64,000 bases of DNA from Mayamaea pseudoterrestris (GCA_027923505.1 BROI01000018.1:434001-498000); one strand, 5' to 3'. Positions 21,887 through 36,269 are shown, counted from the first letter of the stretch. Notes: generated from the letters alone by a model not told the origin. Numbers and translations are program-made.

Positions 21887-24800
21887 TGGCTTGCTGTAGG
21901 GGCGTTTGAATGGCATGGCCCCTGTGGGCTGAGACTGGTGACAAGTTGTCACCAAATACATTGCCATCCCCTGAGACACCAGCCAAGCCTACCATCTTGT
22001 AGCGCAGCCTGAATAATGATGTTGGCACCATTCTGATGTAATTTGGGCACCTACAGGGCTTGCTGTAGGGGCGTTTGAATGTCATGGCATCTGCAGGCTG
22101 AGACTGGTGACAAGTTGTCACCAAATACATTGCCATACCCTGAGACACCAGCCAAGCCTACCATCTTGTAGCACAGGCACAAAAATGTTGTTGGCACCAT
22201 TCTGGTGTAATCTGGGCAACTACAGGGCTTGCTGTAGGGGCGTTTGCATGTCATGGCATCTGCGGGCTGAGACTGGTGACAAGTTGTCACCAAATACATT
22301 GCTATCCCCTGAGACACCAGCTAGGCCTACCATCCTGTAGCGCAGCCTGAATATTGATGTCGGCACCATTCTGGTGTCATTTTGGCAACTACATGGCTTG
22401 CTGTAGGGGCGTTTGAATGTCATGGCATCTGCGGGCTGAGACTGGTGACAAGTTGTCACCAAATACATTGCCATCCCCTGAGACGCCAGCCAAGCTTACC
22501 ATCCTGTAGCGCAGCCAAAACAATGATGTTGGCACCATTCTGGTGTCATTTGGGCAACTACAGGGCTTGCTGTAGGGGCATTTGAATGTCATGGCATCTG
22601 CGGGCTGAGACTGGTGACAAGTTGTCACCAAATACATTGCCATCCCCTGAGACACCAGCTAGGCCTACCATCTTGTAGCGCAGCCACAAAAATGATGTTG
22701 GCACCATTCTGGTGTAATCTGGGCACCTACAGGGCTTGCTGTAGGGGCGTTTGAATGTCATGGCATCTGCAGGCTGAGACTGGTGACAAGTTGTCACCAA
22801 ATACATTGCCATCCCCTGAGACACCAGCTAGGCCTACCATCTTGTAGCGCAGCCTGAATAATGATGTTGGCACCATTCTGGTGTAATTTGGGCACCTACA
22901 GGGCTTGCTGTAGGGGCGTTTGAATGTCATGGCACCTGCGGGCTGAGACTGGTGACAAGTTGTCACCAAATACATTGCCATCCCCTGAGACACCAGCCAA
23001 GCCTACCATCTTGTAGCGCAGCCTGAATAATGATGTTGGCACCATTCTGGTGTAATTTGGGCACCTACAGGGCTTGCTGTAGGGGCGTTTGAATGTCATG
23101 GCACCTGTGGGCTGAGACTGGTGACAAGTTGTCACCAAATACATTGCCATCCCCTGAGACACCAGCCAAGCCTACCATCTTGTAGCGCAGCCTGAATAAT
23201 GATGTTGGCACCATTCTGGTGTAATTTGGGCACCTACAGGGCTTGCTGTAGGGGCGTTTGAATGTCATGGCACCTGTGGGCTGAGACTGGTGACAAGTTG
23301 TCACCAAATACATTGCCATCCCCTGAGACACCAGCCAAGCCTACCATCTTGTAGCGCAGCCTGAATAATGATGTTGGCACCATTCTGGTGTAATTTGGGC
23401 ACCTACAGGGCTTGCTGTAGGGGCGTTTGAATGTCATGGCACCTGTGGGCTGAGACTGGTGACAAGTTGTCACCAAATACATTGCCATCCCCTGAGACAC
23501 CAGCCAAGCCTACCATCTTGTAGCGCAGCCTGAATAATGATGTTGGCACCATTCTGGTGTAATTTGGGCACCTACAGGGCTTGCTGTAGGGGCGTTTGAA
23601 TGTCATGGCATCTGCGGGCTGAGACTGGTGACAAGTTGTCACCAAATACATTGCCATACCCTGAGACACCAGCCAAGCCTACCATCTTGTAACGCAGCCA
23701 CATAAATGATGTTGGCACCATTCTGGTGTAATCCGGGCAACTACAGGGCTTGCTGTAGGGGCGTTTGAATGGCATGGCACCTGTGGGCTGAGACTGGTGA
23801 CAAGTTGTCACCAAATACATTGCCATCCCCTGAGACACCAGCCAAGCCTACCATCTTGTAGCGCAGCCTGAATAATGATGTTGGCACCATTCTGGTGTCA
23901 TTTGGGCAACTACATGGCTTGCTGTAGGGGCGTTTGAATGTCATGGCATCTGCGGGCTGAGACTGGTGACAAGTTGTCACCAAATACATTGCCATCCCCT
24001 GAGACACCAGCCAAGCCTACCATCTTGTAGCGCAGCCTGAATAATGATGTTGGCACCATTCTGGTGTAATTTGGGCACCTACAGGGCTTGCTGTAGGGGC
24101 GTTTGAATGTCATGGCATCTGCGGGCTGAGACTGGTGACAAGTTGTCACCAAATACATTGCCATCCCCTGAGACACCAGCCAAGCCTACCATCTTGTAGC
24201 GCAGCCACAAAAATGATGTTGGCACCATTCTGGTGTCATTTGGGCAACTACAGGGCTTGCTGTAGGGGCGTTTGAATGTCATGGCATCTGCGGGCTGAGA
24301 CTGGTGACAAGTTGTCACCAAATACATTGCCATCCCCTGAGACGCCAGCCAAGCCTACCATCCTGTAGCGCAGCCTGAATAATGATGTTGGCACCATTCT
24401 GGTGTCATTTGAGCACCTACAGGGCTTGCTGTAGGGGCGTTTGAATGGCATGGCACCTGTGGGCTGAGACTGGTGACAAGTTGTCACCAAATACATTGCC
24501 ATCCCCTGAGACACCAGCCAAGCCTACTATCTTGTAGCGCAGCCTGAATAATGATGTTGGCACCATTCTGGTGTAATTTGGGCACCTACAGGGCTTGCTG
24601 TAGGGGCGTTTGAATGTCATGGCATCTGTGGGCTGAGACTGGTGACAAGTTGTCACCAAATACATTGCCATCCCCTGAGACACCAGCCAAGCCTACCATC
24701 TTGTAGCGCAGCCACAAAAATGATGTTGGCACCATTCTGGTGTAATTTGGGCACCTACAGGGCTTGCTGTAGGGGCGTTTGAATGTCATGGCATCTGCAG

Positions 24801-26385
24801 GCTGAGACTGGTGACAAGTTGTCACCAAATACATTGCCATACCCTGAGACACCAGCCAAACCTACCATCTTGTAGCGCAGCCACAAAAATGATGTTGGCA
24901 CCATTCTGGTGTAATCTGGGCAACTACAGGGCTTGATGTAGGGGCGTTTGAATGTCATGGCATCTGCGGGCTGAGACTGGTGACAAGTTGTCACCAAATA
25001 CATTGCCATCCCCTGAGACACCAGCTAGGCCTACCATCTTGTAGCGCAGCCTGAATAATGATGTTGGCACCATTCTGGTGTAATTTGGGCAACTACAGGG
25101 CTTGCTGTAGGGGCGTTTGAATGTCATGGCATCTGCGGGCTGAGACTGGTGACAAGTTGTCACCAAATACATTGCCATCCCCTGAGACACCAGCTAGGCC
25201 TACCATCTTGTAGCGCAGCCTGAATAATGATGTTGGCACCATTCTGGTGTAATTTGGGCACCTACAGGGCTTGCTGTAGGGGCGTTTGAATGTCATGGCA
25301 CCTGTGGGCTGAGACTGGTGACAAGTTGTCACCAAATACATTGCCATCCCCTGAGACACCAGCCAAGCCTACCATCTTGTAGCGCAGCCTGAATAATGAT
25401 GTTGGCACCATTCTGGTGTAATTTGGGCACCTACAGGGCTTGCTGTAGGGGCGTTTGAATGTCATGGCATCTGCGGGCTGAGACTGGTGACAAGTTGTCA
25501 CCAAATACATTGCCATCCCCTGAGACACCAGCCAAGCCTACCATCTTGTAGCGCAGCCTGAATAATGATGTTGGCACCATTCTGGTGTAATTTGGGCACC
25601 TACAGGGCTTGCTGTAGGGGCGTTTGAATGGCATGGCACCTGTGGGCTGAGACTGGTGACAAGTTGTCACCAAATACATTGCCATCCCCTGAGACACCAG
25701 CCAAGCCTACCATCTTGTAGCGCAGCCTGAATAATGATGTTGGCACCATTCTGGTGTAATTTGGGCACCTACAGGGCTTGCTGTAGGGGCGTTTGAATGT
25801 CATGGCACCTGTGGGCTGAGACTGGTGACAAGTTGTCACCAAATACATTGCCATCCCCTGAGACACCAGCCAAGCCTACCATCTTGTAGCGCAGCCTGAA
25901 TAATGATGTTGGCACCATTCTGGTGTAATTTGGGCTCCTACAGGGCTTGCTGTAGGGGCGTTTTGATGGCATGGCACCTGTGGGCTGACTGAGACTGGTG
26001 ACAAGTTGTCACGAAATACATTGCCATCCCCTGAGACACCAGCCAAGCCTACCATCTTGTAGCGCAGCCTGAATAATGATGTTGGCACCATTCTGGTGTA
26101 ATTTGGGCACCTACAGGGCTTGCTGTAGGGGCGTTTGAATGTCATGGCACCTGTGGGCTGAGACTGGTGACAAGTTGTCACCAAATACATTGCCATCCCC
26201 TGAGACACCAGCTAGGCCTACCATCCTGTAGCGCAGCCAAAATAATGATGTTGGCACCATTCTGATGTAATTTGGGCACCTACAGGGCTTGCTGTAGGGG
26301 CGTTTGAATGTCATGGCATCTGCGGGCTGAGACTGGTGACAAGTTGTCACCAAATACATTGCCATCCCCTGAGACGCCAGCCAAG

Positions 26386-26714
26386 TGACACGATAATATC
26401 AGACGAACCTTTATTCCAGCGACTACAATGGACTAGGAGCGATCAACCTCTTCGTCCAGCGTAAAGCAAACAAACAAACTCAATTGCTAGAATAGTGCAT
26501 GTTACTCGCTACTCTACTCGTGCGCTTCTTTCTCATTCTCACTGGGTTCACGGTCGAGGTTCACGCCTCGATCGTCAGCGATTTCACTCATGTATGTGAG
26601 GATTCGGTCACAAGTGTGACTCAACCCTGCACAGGATTAAATGCATACAAAACACAGGTAGCTAACCGTCTTGTCATAAGACGCAGGTCAACTCAACTCA
26701 ATAATATTGTGTCA
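26386..26714 (-). repeat. Long terminal repeat, left copy (329 bp)
   Basis: The repeat runs TGACAC...GTGTCA, so it has the TG...CA ends and short inverted termini of an LTR. It nearly matches the copy at 29,086-29,412, with about three substitutions and a few one-base indels. CCAAG immediately precedes it. On the minus strand this is the 3' LTR, preceded by a polypurine tract (AAGGGGGA) at 26,715-26,722. Confidence 0.93.
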
Positions 26715-27039
26715 TCCCCCTTGATCTAGGCTTGTGACAACGATCGGTTTGCCGTATCACCCTTCCAGAAAAGAATCGGAATGATCAGGGGTCGGAACGT
26801 GGCATGCGGCAAGAACTTGGTAAGAACGTCGGCGACGTTCTGCTTGCCGAAGATGTGCTCAAAGTACAGAACATTGCTTGCAATGGCCTCGCGAACTCGG
26901 TGGTAGGCGAGCGCATTGTGTCGCTTAGAAAGTGTGGAGTGTGGGATCGTTGACGACTTCTTGACACTTTCGTTGTCGCCGGAAATCCAGGCTGGTCCAC
27001 TCAAAGGAACTCCCAACATGCGTGGGAGTATCGGAAATC

Positions 27040-28770
27040 CATAATCTGTTCAAGCGGTCTTGGCTCAGCCTGAATAATGGATCTTCGGAACCAATCTGAA
27101 GACAATTTTAGGCACCTACAGGCTTGCTGTAGGGGTGTTTTGAATGTCACATCTGCTCGCTGAAACTGGTGACAATTGTCACCAAAACGTGCCATCTGAT
27201 ACACCAGCTAGGCATACTTTCATCCTGTAGCGCAGCTGAAATAATGATTTGGCACAAGTTGAAACTACAGCTTGCTGTAGGGACGTTGATCCATCTGCGG
27301 GCTGAGACTGGTGACAAGTTGTCACCAAATACATTGCCATCCCCTGAAACACCAGCTAGGCATACCATCTTGTAGCGCAGCCGGAATAATGATGTTGGCA
27401 CCATTCTTGTGTAATTGGGGCGCCTACAGGGCTTGCTGAGCGTTTGAGATATCACGGCATCTGCGGGCTGAGACTGGTGACAAGTTGTCACTGGCATCTG
27501 CAGACTGAGTGATAAGTTGTCACCAAATGCCATGAGACACCAACCAAGCCTACCATCTTGCAGCGCAGCGTCGGAATTATGATGTTGGCACCATTCTGAG
27601 TATAATTTGAGCACCTACAGGGCTTGCTGTGGGGGCATTTGAATGTCATAGCATCGAGCTGAACTGGTGACAAGTTGTCACCAAATACATTGCCATCCAT
27701 GAACATCAATAAGCCCTACCATCTTACCTTGGCGCAGCCCTAAGTAGTCTTGGGACCATGACGAACACGTGAATCTCGTACACGCAACTGGTGACAGAGA
27801 TTGTCACCAAATGCATTTGCCATCCCCTGAGACACCAACCAAGACCTACCATCCTGTAAGCACCAGCAATATAATAATAATCTTGCTTCCATGCTGGTAT
27901 AATTTGAGGCACCACAGCTTGCTGTAAGGGCGTTTGAATATCATGGCATCCTACGGCTGAGACTGGTGACAAGTTGTCACCAATACATTGCCATCTAAGA
28001 GACACCAAACAAAGCCTACCATCTTATGGCGCAGCCCAAAAATGATGTTGTCACCAACTGTGTGTAATCATTTCTACAGGCTTGCTGTATAGGCGTTTGA
28101 GATATCTGGCATCTGCAGCTGAGACTGAAGTGACAAGTTTCACCAAATACTTGCCACCTCCTGAGACCTGCCACCCTGTTTTCATTGTCTGGGTTTTTTG
28201 GGTCAGAAGTTCGGCTTACTCACACACTTTTGGCTTTTTTACCTCAAACGCATTGCCTTGGCGTCTCGGGCTTCGGACTGGTAGTTGTCACCAACTACAT
28301 TGCTCCTTAAACAGCCGCCTACCTCTTGTAGCAGCTAGAATTAATGGATGTTGGCACGTTTTGTATCTATTTTGGTTCGGGGGGGCATGTTATTGCTGGG
28401 GCATTTGAATGTCATGGGGCATCCTGCGGGGCTTTGGATTGGTGATGAAGTTGTCACCAAACTATTGCCATCCTGAGACACCAGCCAAGCCTACCATCCT
28501 GTAGCGCCGCTGGAATAATGATGTTGTCCCATTCTGGTGTACTTTGGGCTTCTCAGAGGGCTTGGCTGTAGGGGCGTTGGAATGTCATAACGGCATCTGC
28601 GCTGAGACTGGTGACAAGTTGTCACCAAAACATTGCCATCCCCTGAGGACACCAGCCAAGCCATACCTCCTGTAGTGTGCTCGGGAATAAAGAGTGTTGG
28701 CACCATTCTGGTGTAATTTGGGCACCTGCAGGGCTTGCATGTAGGGGCGTTTGCCAATCTCAAGCATCTG
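27040..28770. repeat. Strongly diverged satellite monomers between the two LTRs
   Basis: About ten satellite-like units are recognisable by words such as ACTGGTGACAAGTTGTCACC, GTAGCGCAG and GGCTTGCTGTAG. They are broken by frequent small insertions and deletions and by foreign patches (for example around 28,180-28,300). They run in the same orientation as the outer array. The indel-rich pattern resembles either old decayed repeats or unpolished long-read sequence. Confidence 0.8.
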
Positions 28771-29085
28771 GGTGAGAGTGGTGGTTACATTCCAAAACAA
28801 GAACGCTTCTTGGATGTCTCGTCCAAAACGTTCGTGCAGAGAAGCTGCAAAGCTTCCGCATAATTCGAACCATGATATGAATACCTCGCTTCCGCAAGTC
28901 CTCTCACACAACAACCGCTCTCAATGCAGTCGAGCCTTATACGATCCTGTTCTCGCGCTCGTGCCAAGTATTCGGATTGCGACGCCGCCAAGGAATCTGC
29001 TCTTTCTCTCTCAATTTCTCGATTCTTTCACTCTCTCTTTCGCACAGCTCTCTCGGGTCAAGACAAGCTAGCAAGACTGTTAATC

Positions 29086-29412
29086 TGACACGATAATTCA
29101 GACAAACCTTTATTCCAGCGACTACATGGACTCCGGAGCGATCAACCTCTTCGTCCGCGTAAAGCAAACAAACAAACTCAATTGCTAGAATAGTGCATGT
29201 TACTCGCTACTCTACTCGTGCGCTTCTTTCTCGTTCTCACTGGGTTCACGGTCGAGGTTCACGCCTCGATCGTCAGCGATTTCACTCATGTATGTGAGGA
29301 TTCGGTCACAAGTGTGACTCAACCCTGCACAGGATTAAATGCATACAAAACACAGGTAGCTAACCGTCTTGTCATAAGACGCAGGTCAACTCAACTCAAT
29401 AATATTGTGTCA
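29086..29412 (-). repeat. Long terminal repeat, right copy (327 bp)
   Basis: This is the partner of the repeat at 26,386-26,714, with the same TGACAC...GTGTCA ends, and is the 5' LTR on the minus strand. It is followed directly by CCAAG, the second copy of the 5-bp target duplication, after which regular satellite resumes in phase. Confidence 0.93.
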
Positions 29413-32400
29413 CCAAGCCTACCATCCTATAGCGCAGCCTGAATAATGATGTTGGCACCATTCTGGTGTAATTTGGGCACCTACAGGGCTTGCTGTAGGG
29501 GCATTTGAATGTCATGGCATCTGCGGGCTGAGACTGGTGACAAGTTGTCACCAAATACATTGCCATCCCCTGAGACACCAGCCAAGCTTACCATCTTGTA
29601 GCGCAGCCTAAATAATGATGTTGGCACCATTCTGGTGTAATTTGGGCACCTACAGGGCTTGCTGTAGGTGTGTCTGAATGTCATGGCATCTGTGGGCTGA
29701 GACTGGTGACAAGTTGTCACCAAATACATTGCCATCCCCTGAGACACCAGCCAAGCTTACCATCTTGTAGCGCAGCCTGAATAATGATGTTGGCACCATT
29801 CTGGTGTATTTGGGCACCTACAGGGCTTGCTGTAGGGGTGTTTGAATGTCATGGCATCTGCGGGCTGAGACTGGTGACAAGTTGTCACCAAATACATTGC
29901 CATCCCCTGAGACACCAGCCAAGCTTACCATCTTGTAGCGCAGCCTCAAAAATGATGTTGGCACCATTCTGGTGTAATTTGGGCACCTACAGGGCTTGCT
30001 GTAGGTGTGTCTGAATGTCATGGCATCTGCGGGCTGAGACTGGTGACAAGTTGTCACCAAATACATTGCCATCCCCTGAGACACCAGCCAAGCTTACCAT
30101 CTTGTAGCGCAGCCTAAATAATGATGTTGGCACCATTCTGGTGTAATTTGGGCACCTACAGGGCTTGCTGTAGGGGCGTTTGAATGTCATGGCATCTGCG
30201 GGCTGAGACTGGTGACAAGTTGTCACCAAATACATTGCCATCCCCTGAGACACCAGCCCAGCCTCTTCGCAGCCTGAATAATGATGTTGGCACCATTCTG
30301 GTGTAATTTGGGCACCTAGGGCTTGTGTAGGGCGTTTGAATGTCATCATGCGTGGGCTGAGACTGGTGACAAGTTGTCACCAAATACATTGCCATCCCCT
30401 GAGACACCAGCCAAGCTTACCGTCTTGTAGCGCAGCCTGAATAATGATGTTGGCACCATTCTGCTGTAATTTGGGCACCTACAGGGCTTGTGGTGTGATT
30501 TGAATGTCATGGCATCTGCGGGCTGAGACTGGTGACAAGTTGTCACCAAATACATTGCCATCCCCTGAGACACCAGCCAAGCTTACCATCTTGTAGCGCA
30601 GCCTCAATAATGATGTTGGCACCATTCTGGTGTAATTTGGGCACCTACAGGGCCTGCTGTAGGGGCGTTTGAATGTCATGGCATCTGTGGGCTGAGACTG
30701 GTGACAAGTTGTCACCAAATACATTGCCATCCCCTGAGACACCAGCTAGGCCTACCATCTTGTAGCGCAGCCTGAATAATGATGTTGGCACCATTCTGAT
30801 GTAATTTGGGCACCTACAGGGCTTGCTGTAGGGGTGTTTAAATGTCATGGCATCTGCGGGCTGAGACTGGTAACAAGTTGTCACCAAATACATTGCCATC
30901 CCCTGAGACGCCAGCCAAACTTACCATTTTGCAGCGCAGCCAATACAATGATGTTGGCACCATTCTGGTGTCATTTTGGCAACTACAGGGCTTGCTGTCG
31001 GGGCATTTGAATGTCATGGCATCTGCAGGCTGAGACTGGTGACAAGTTGTCACCAAATACATTGCCATCCCCTAAGACACCAGCCAAGCCTACCATCTTG
31101 TAGCGCAGCCTCAAGAATATGTTGGCACCATTCTGGTGTAATTTGGGCACCTACAGGGCTTGCTGTAGGGGTGTTTGAATGTCATGGCATCTGCGGGCTG
31201 AGACTGGTGACAAGTTGTCACCAAATACATTGCCATCCCCTGAGACACCAGCCAAGCCTACCATCTTGTAGCGCAGCCTGAATAATGATGTTGGCACCAT
31301 TCTGATGTAATTTGGGCACCTACAGGGCTTGCTGTAGGGGCGTTTGCATGTCATGGCATCTGCGGGCTGAGACTGGTGACAAGTTGTCACCAAATACATT
31401 GCCATCCCCTGAGACACCAGCCAAGCCAACCATCTTGTAGCGCAGCCTGAATAATGATGTTGGCACCATTCTGGTGTCATTTGGGCAACTACAGGTCTTG
31501 CTGTAGGGGCGTTTGCATGTCTTGGCATCTGCGGGCTGAGACTGGTGACAAGTTGTCACCAAATACATTGCCATCCCCTGAGACACCAGCCAAGCCTACC
31601 ATCTTGTAGCGCAGCCTGAATAATGATGTTGGCACCATTCTGGTGTAATTTGGGCACCTACAGGGCTTGCTGTAGGGGCGTTTGAATGTCATGGCATCTG
31701 CGGGCTGAGACTGGTGACAAGTTGTCACCAAATACATTGCCATCCCCTGAGACACCAGCCAAGCCTACCATCTTGTAGCGCAGCCTGAATAATGATGTTG
31801 GCACCATTCTGGTGTAATTTGGGCACCTACAGGGCTTGCTGTAGGGGCGTTTGAATGTCGTGGCATCTGCGGGCTGAGACTGGTGACAAGTTGTCACCAA
31901 ATACATTGCCATCCCCTGAGACACCAGCCAAGCCTACCATCTTGTAGCGCAGCCTGAATAATGATGTTGGCACCATTCTGGTGTAATTTGGGCACCTACA
32001 GGGCCTGCTGTAGGGCGTTTGAATGTCATGGCATCTGCGGGCTGAGACTGGTGACAAGTTGTCACCAAATACATTGCCATCCCCTGAGACACCAGCCAAG
32101 CTTACCATCTTGTAGCGCAGCCTGAATAATGATGTTGGCACCATTCTGGTGTGTTTGGGTTGGGCTTGCTGTAGGGGCGTTTGAATGTCATGGCACCTGT
32201 GGGCTGAGACTGGTGACAAGTTGTCACCAAATACATTGCCATCCCCTGAGACACCAGCCAAGCCTACCATCCTGTAGCGCAGCCTGAATAATGATGTTGG
32301 CACCATTCTGGTGTAATTTGGGCAACTACAGGGCTTGCTGTAGGGGCGTTTGAATGTCATGGCATCTGCGGGCTGAGACTGGTGACAAGTTGTCACCAAA

Positions 32401-35400
32401 TACATTGCCATCCCCTGAGACACCAGCCAAGCCTACCATCTTGTAGCGCAGCCTGAATAATGATGTTGGCACCATTCTGGTGTAATTTGGGCACCTACAG
32501 GGCTTGCTGTAGGGGCGTTTGAATGTCACGGCATCTGTGGGCTGAGACTGGTGACAAGTTGTCACCAAATACATTGCCATCCCCTGAGACACCAGCCAAG
32601 CCTACCATCTTGTAGCGCAGCCTGAATAATGATGTTGGCACCATTCTGGTGTAATTTGGGCACCTACAGGGCTTGCTGTAGGGGCGTTTGAATGTCATGG
32701 CATCTGTGGGCTGAGACTGGTGACAAGTTGTCACCAAATACATTGCCATCCCCTGAGACACCAGCCAAGCCTACCATCTTGTAGCGCAGCCTGAATAATG
32801 ATGTTGGCACCATTCTGGTGTAATTTGGGCACCTACAGGGCCTGCTGTAGGGGCGTTTGAATGTCATGGCATCCGCGGGCTGAGACTGGTGACAAGTTGT
32901 CACCAAATACATTGCCATCCCCTGAGACACCAGCCAAGCCTACCATCTTGTAGCGCAGCCTGAATAGAGATGTTGGCACCATTCTGGTGATAATTTGGGC
33001 ACCTACAGGGCTTGCTGTGGGGCGTTTGAATGTCATGGCATCTGCGGGCGGAGACTGGTGACAAGTTGTCACCAAATACATTGCCATCCCCTGAGACACC
33101 AGCCAAGCTTACCATCTTGTAGCGCAGCCTGAATAATGATGTTGGCACCATTCTGGTGTAATTTGGGCACCTACAGGGCTTGCTGTAGGGGCGTTTGAAT
33201 GTCATGGCATCTGCGGGCTGAGACTGGTGACAAGTTGTCACCAAATACATTGCCATCCCCTGAGACACCAGCCAAGCCTACCATCTTGTAGCGCAGCCTC
33301 AATAATGATGTTGGCACCATTCTGGTGTAATTTGGGCACCTACAGGGCTTGCTGTAGGGGCGTTTGAATGTCATGGCATCTGCGGGCTGAGACTGGTGAC
33401 AAGTTGTCACCAAATACATTGCCATCCCCTGAGACGCCAGCCAAGCTTACCATCCTGTAGCGCCGCCTGAATAATGATGTTGGCACCATTCTGGTGTAAT
33501 TTGGGCACCTACAGGGCTTGCTGTAGGGGTGTTTGAATGTCATGGCATCTGCGGGCTGAGACTGGTGACAAGTTGTCCAAATACATTGCCATCCCCTGAG
33601 ACACCAGCCAAGCACCACTTGTAGCGCAGCCTGAATAATGATGTTGGCACCATTCTGGTGTAATTTGGGCACCTACAGGGCTTGCTGTAGGGGCGTTTGA
33701 ATGTCATGGCAACTGTCGGCTGAGACTGGTGACAAGTTGTCACCAAATACATTGCCATCCCCTTAGACACCAGCCAAGCCTACCATCTTGTAGCGCAGCC
33801 TGAATAATGATGTTGGCACCATTCTGGTGTAATTTGGGCACCTACAGGGCTTGCTGTAGGGGCGTTTGAATGGCATGGCACGTGTGGGCTGAGACTGGTG
33901 ACAAGTTGTCACCAAATACATTGCCATCCCCTGAGACACCAGCCAAGCCTACCATCTTGTAGCGCAGCCTGAATAATGATGTTGGCACCATTCTGGTGTA
34001 TTTTGGGCACCTACAGGGCTTGCTGTAGGGGCGTTTGAGTGTCATGGCATCTGCGGGCTGAGACTGGTGACAAGTTGTCACCAAATACATTGCCATCCCC
34101 TGAGACACCCGCCAAGTCTACCATCTTGTAGCGCAGCCTGAATAATGATGTTGGCACTATTCTGGTGTAATTTGGGCACCTACAGGGGGTGTTTGGATGT
34201 CATGGCATCTGCGGGCTGAGATTGGTGACAAGTTGTCACCAAATACATTGCCATCCCCTGAGACACCAGCCAAGCCTACCATCTTGTAGCGCAGCCTGAA
34301 TAATGATGTTGGCACCATTCTGGTGTAATTTGGGCACCTACAAGGCTTGCTATAGGGCGTTTGAATGTCATGGCATCTGTGGGCTGAGACTGGTGACAAG
34401 TTGTCACCAAATACATTGCCATCCCCTGAGACACCAGCCAAGCTTACCATCTTGTAGCGCAGCCTGAAAAATGATGTTGGCACCATTCTGGTGTAATTTG
34501 GGCACCTACAGGGCTTGCTGTAGGGGCGTTTGAATGTCATGGCATCTGCGGGCTGAGACTGGTGACAAGTTGTCACCAAATACATTGCCATCCCCTGAGA
34601 CACCAGCCAAGCCTACCATCTTGTAGCGCAGCCTAAATAATGATGTTGGCACCATTCTGGTGTAATTTGGGCACCTACAGGGCCTGCTGTAGGGGGGTTG
34701 AATGTCATGGCATCTGCGGCTGAGACTGGTGACAAGTTGTCACCAAATACATTGCCATCCCCTGAGACACCAGCCAAGCTTACCATCTTGTAGCGCAGCC
34801 TAAATAATGATGTTGGCACCATTCTGGTGTCATTTGGGCACCTACAGGGCTTGCTGTAGGGGCATTTGAATGTCATGGCATCTGTGGGCTGAGACTGGTG
34901 ACAAGTTGTCACCAAATACATTGCCATCCCCTGAGACACCAGCCAAGCCTTCCATCTTGTAGCGCAGCCAGAATAATGATGTTGGTACCATTCTGTTGTA
35001 ATTTGGGCAACTACAGGGCTTGCTGTAGGGGCGTTTGAATGTCATGGCATCTGCGGGCTGAGACTGGTGACAAGTTGTCACCAAATACATTGCCATCCCC
35101 TGAGACACCAGCCAAGCCTACCATCTTGTAGCGCAGCGTGAATAATGATGTTGGCACCATTCTGATGTAATTTGGGCACCTACAGGGCCTGCTGTAGGGG
35201 GGTTGAATGTCATGGCATCTGCGGGCTGAGACTGGTGACAAGTTGTCACCAAATACATTGCCATCCCCTGAGACACCAGCCAAGCTTACCATCTTGTAGC
35301 GCAGCCTGAATAATGATGTTGGCACCATTCTGGTGTAATTTGGGCACCTACAGGGCTTGCTGTAGGGGTGTTTGAATGTCATGGCATCTGCGGGCTGAGA

Positions 35401-36245
35401 CTGGTGACAAGTTGTCACCAAATACATTGCCATCCCCTGAGACACCAGCCAAGCTTACCATCTTGTAGCGCAGCCTGAATAATGATGTTGGCACCATTCT
35501 GGTGTAATTTGGGCAACTACAGGGCTTGCTGTAGGGGCGTTTGAATGTCATGGCATCTGCGGGCTTAGACTGGTGACAAGTTGTCACCAAATACATTGCC
35601 ATCCCCTGAGACACCAGCCAAGCCTACCATCTTGTAGCGCAGCCTGAATAATGATGTTGGCACCATTCTGATGTAATTTGGGCACCTACAGGGCTTGCTG
35701 TAGGGGCGTTTGAATGTCATGGCATCTGCGGGCTGAGACTGGTGACAAGTTGTCACCAAATACATTGCCATCCCCTGAGACGCCAGCCAAGCCTACCATC
35801 TTGTAGCGCAGCCTGAATAATGATGTTGGCACCATTCTGGTGTAATTTGGGCACCTACAGGGCTTGCTGTAGGGCGTTTGAATGTCATGGCATCTGCGGG
35901 CTGAGACTGGTGACAAGTTGTCACCAAATACATTGCCATCCCCTGAGACACCAGCCAAGCTTACCATCTTGTAGCGCAGCCTGAATAATGATGTTGGCAC
36001 CATTCTGGTGTAATTTGGGCACCTACAGGGCTTGCTGTAGGGGCGTTTGAATGGCATGGCACCGTTGGGCTGATGCTGAGACTGGTGAAAAGTTGTCACC
36101 AAATACATTGCCATACCCTGAGACACCAGCCAAGCCTACCATCTTGTAGCGCAGACTAAATAATGATGTTGGCACCATTCTGGTGTAATTTGGGCACCTA
36201 CAGGGGTTGTGGGGCGGGCTGAGACCTTAAAGTTGGCAGCTTCGG

Positions 36246-36269
36246 GGTTCGTCTGATATTATCGTGTCA
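36246..36269 (+). mobile_element. 24-bp LTR end fragment in opposite orientation
   Basis: The 24 bases ending in GATATTATCGTGTCA are the exact reverse complement of the outer end of the LTR at 26,386. They sit between an atypical patch (about 36,205-36,245) and a satellite monomer that resumes mid-unit at GCGTTTGAATG. This is a fossil trace of a second insertion of the same LTR family, or of a rearrangement involving it. Confidence 0.8.

Larger units (their letters stand above)
26386..29412 (-). mobile_element. Ty1/copia-like LTR retrotransposon, broken, inserted in the satellite
   Basis: Two LTRs (26,386-26,714 and 29,086-29,412) are flanked outside by the same 5-bp target duplication, CCAAG, inside a satellite monomer. 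Next to the minus-strand 3' LTR, 26,726-27,019 encodes a copia-type RNase H tail (KRHNALAYHRVREAIASN, HIFGKQNVADVLTKFLPHA). A gag-like leader stretch probably lies near 28,780-29,080. Most of the space between is not element coding sequence but strongly diverged copies of the surrounding satellite (about 27,040-28,770). The element is non-functional. The low LTR divergence suggests a recent insertion, although the satellite-like middle looks far more decayed than the LTRs. Confidence 0.88.
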
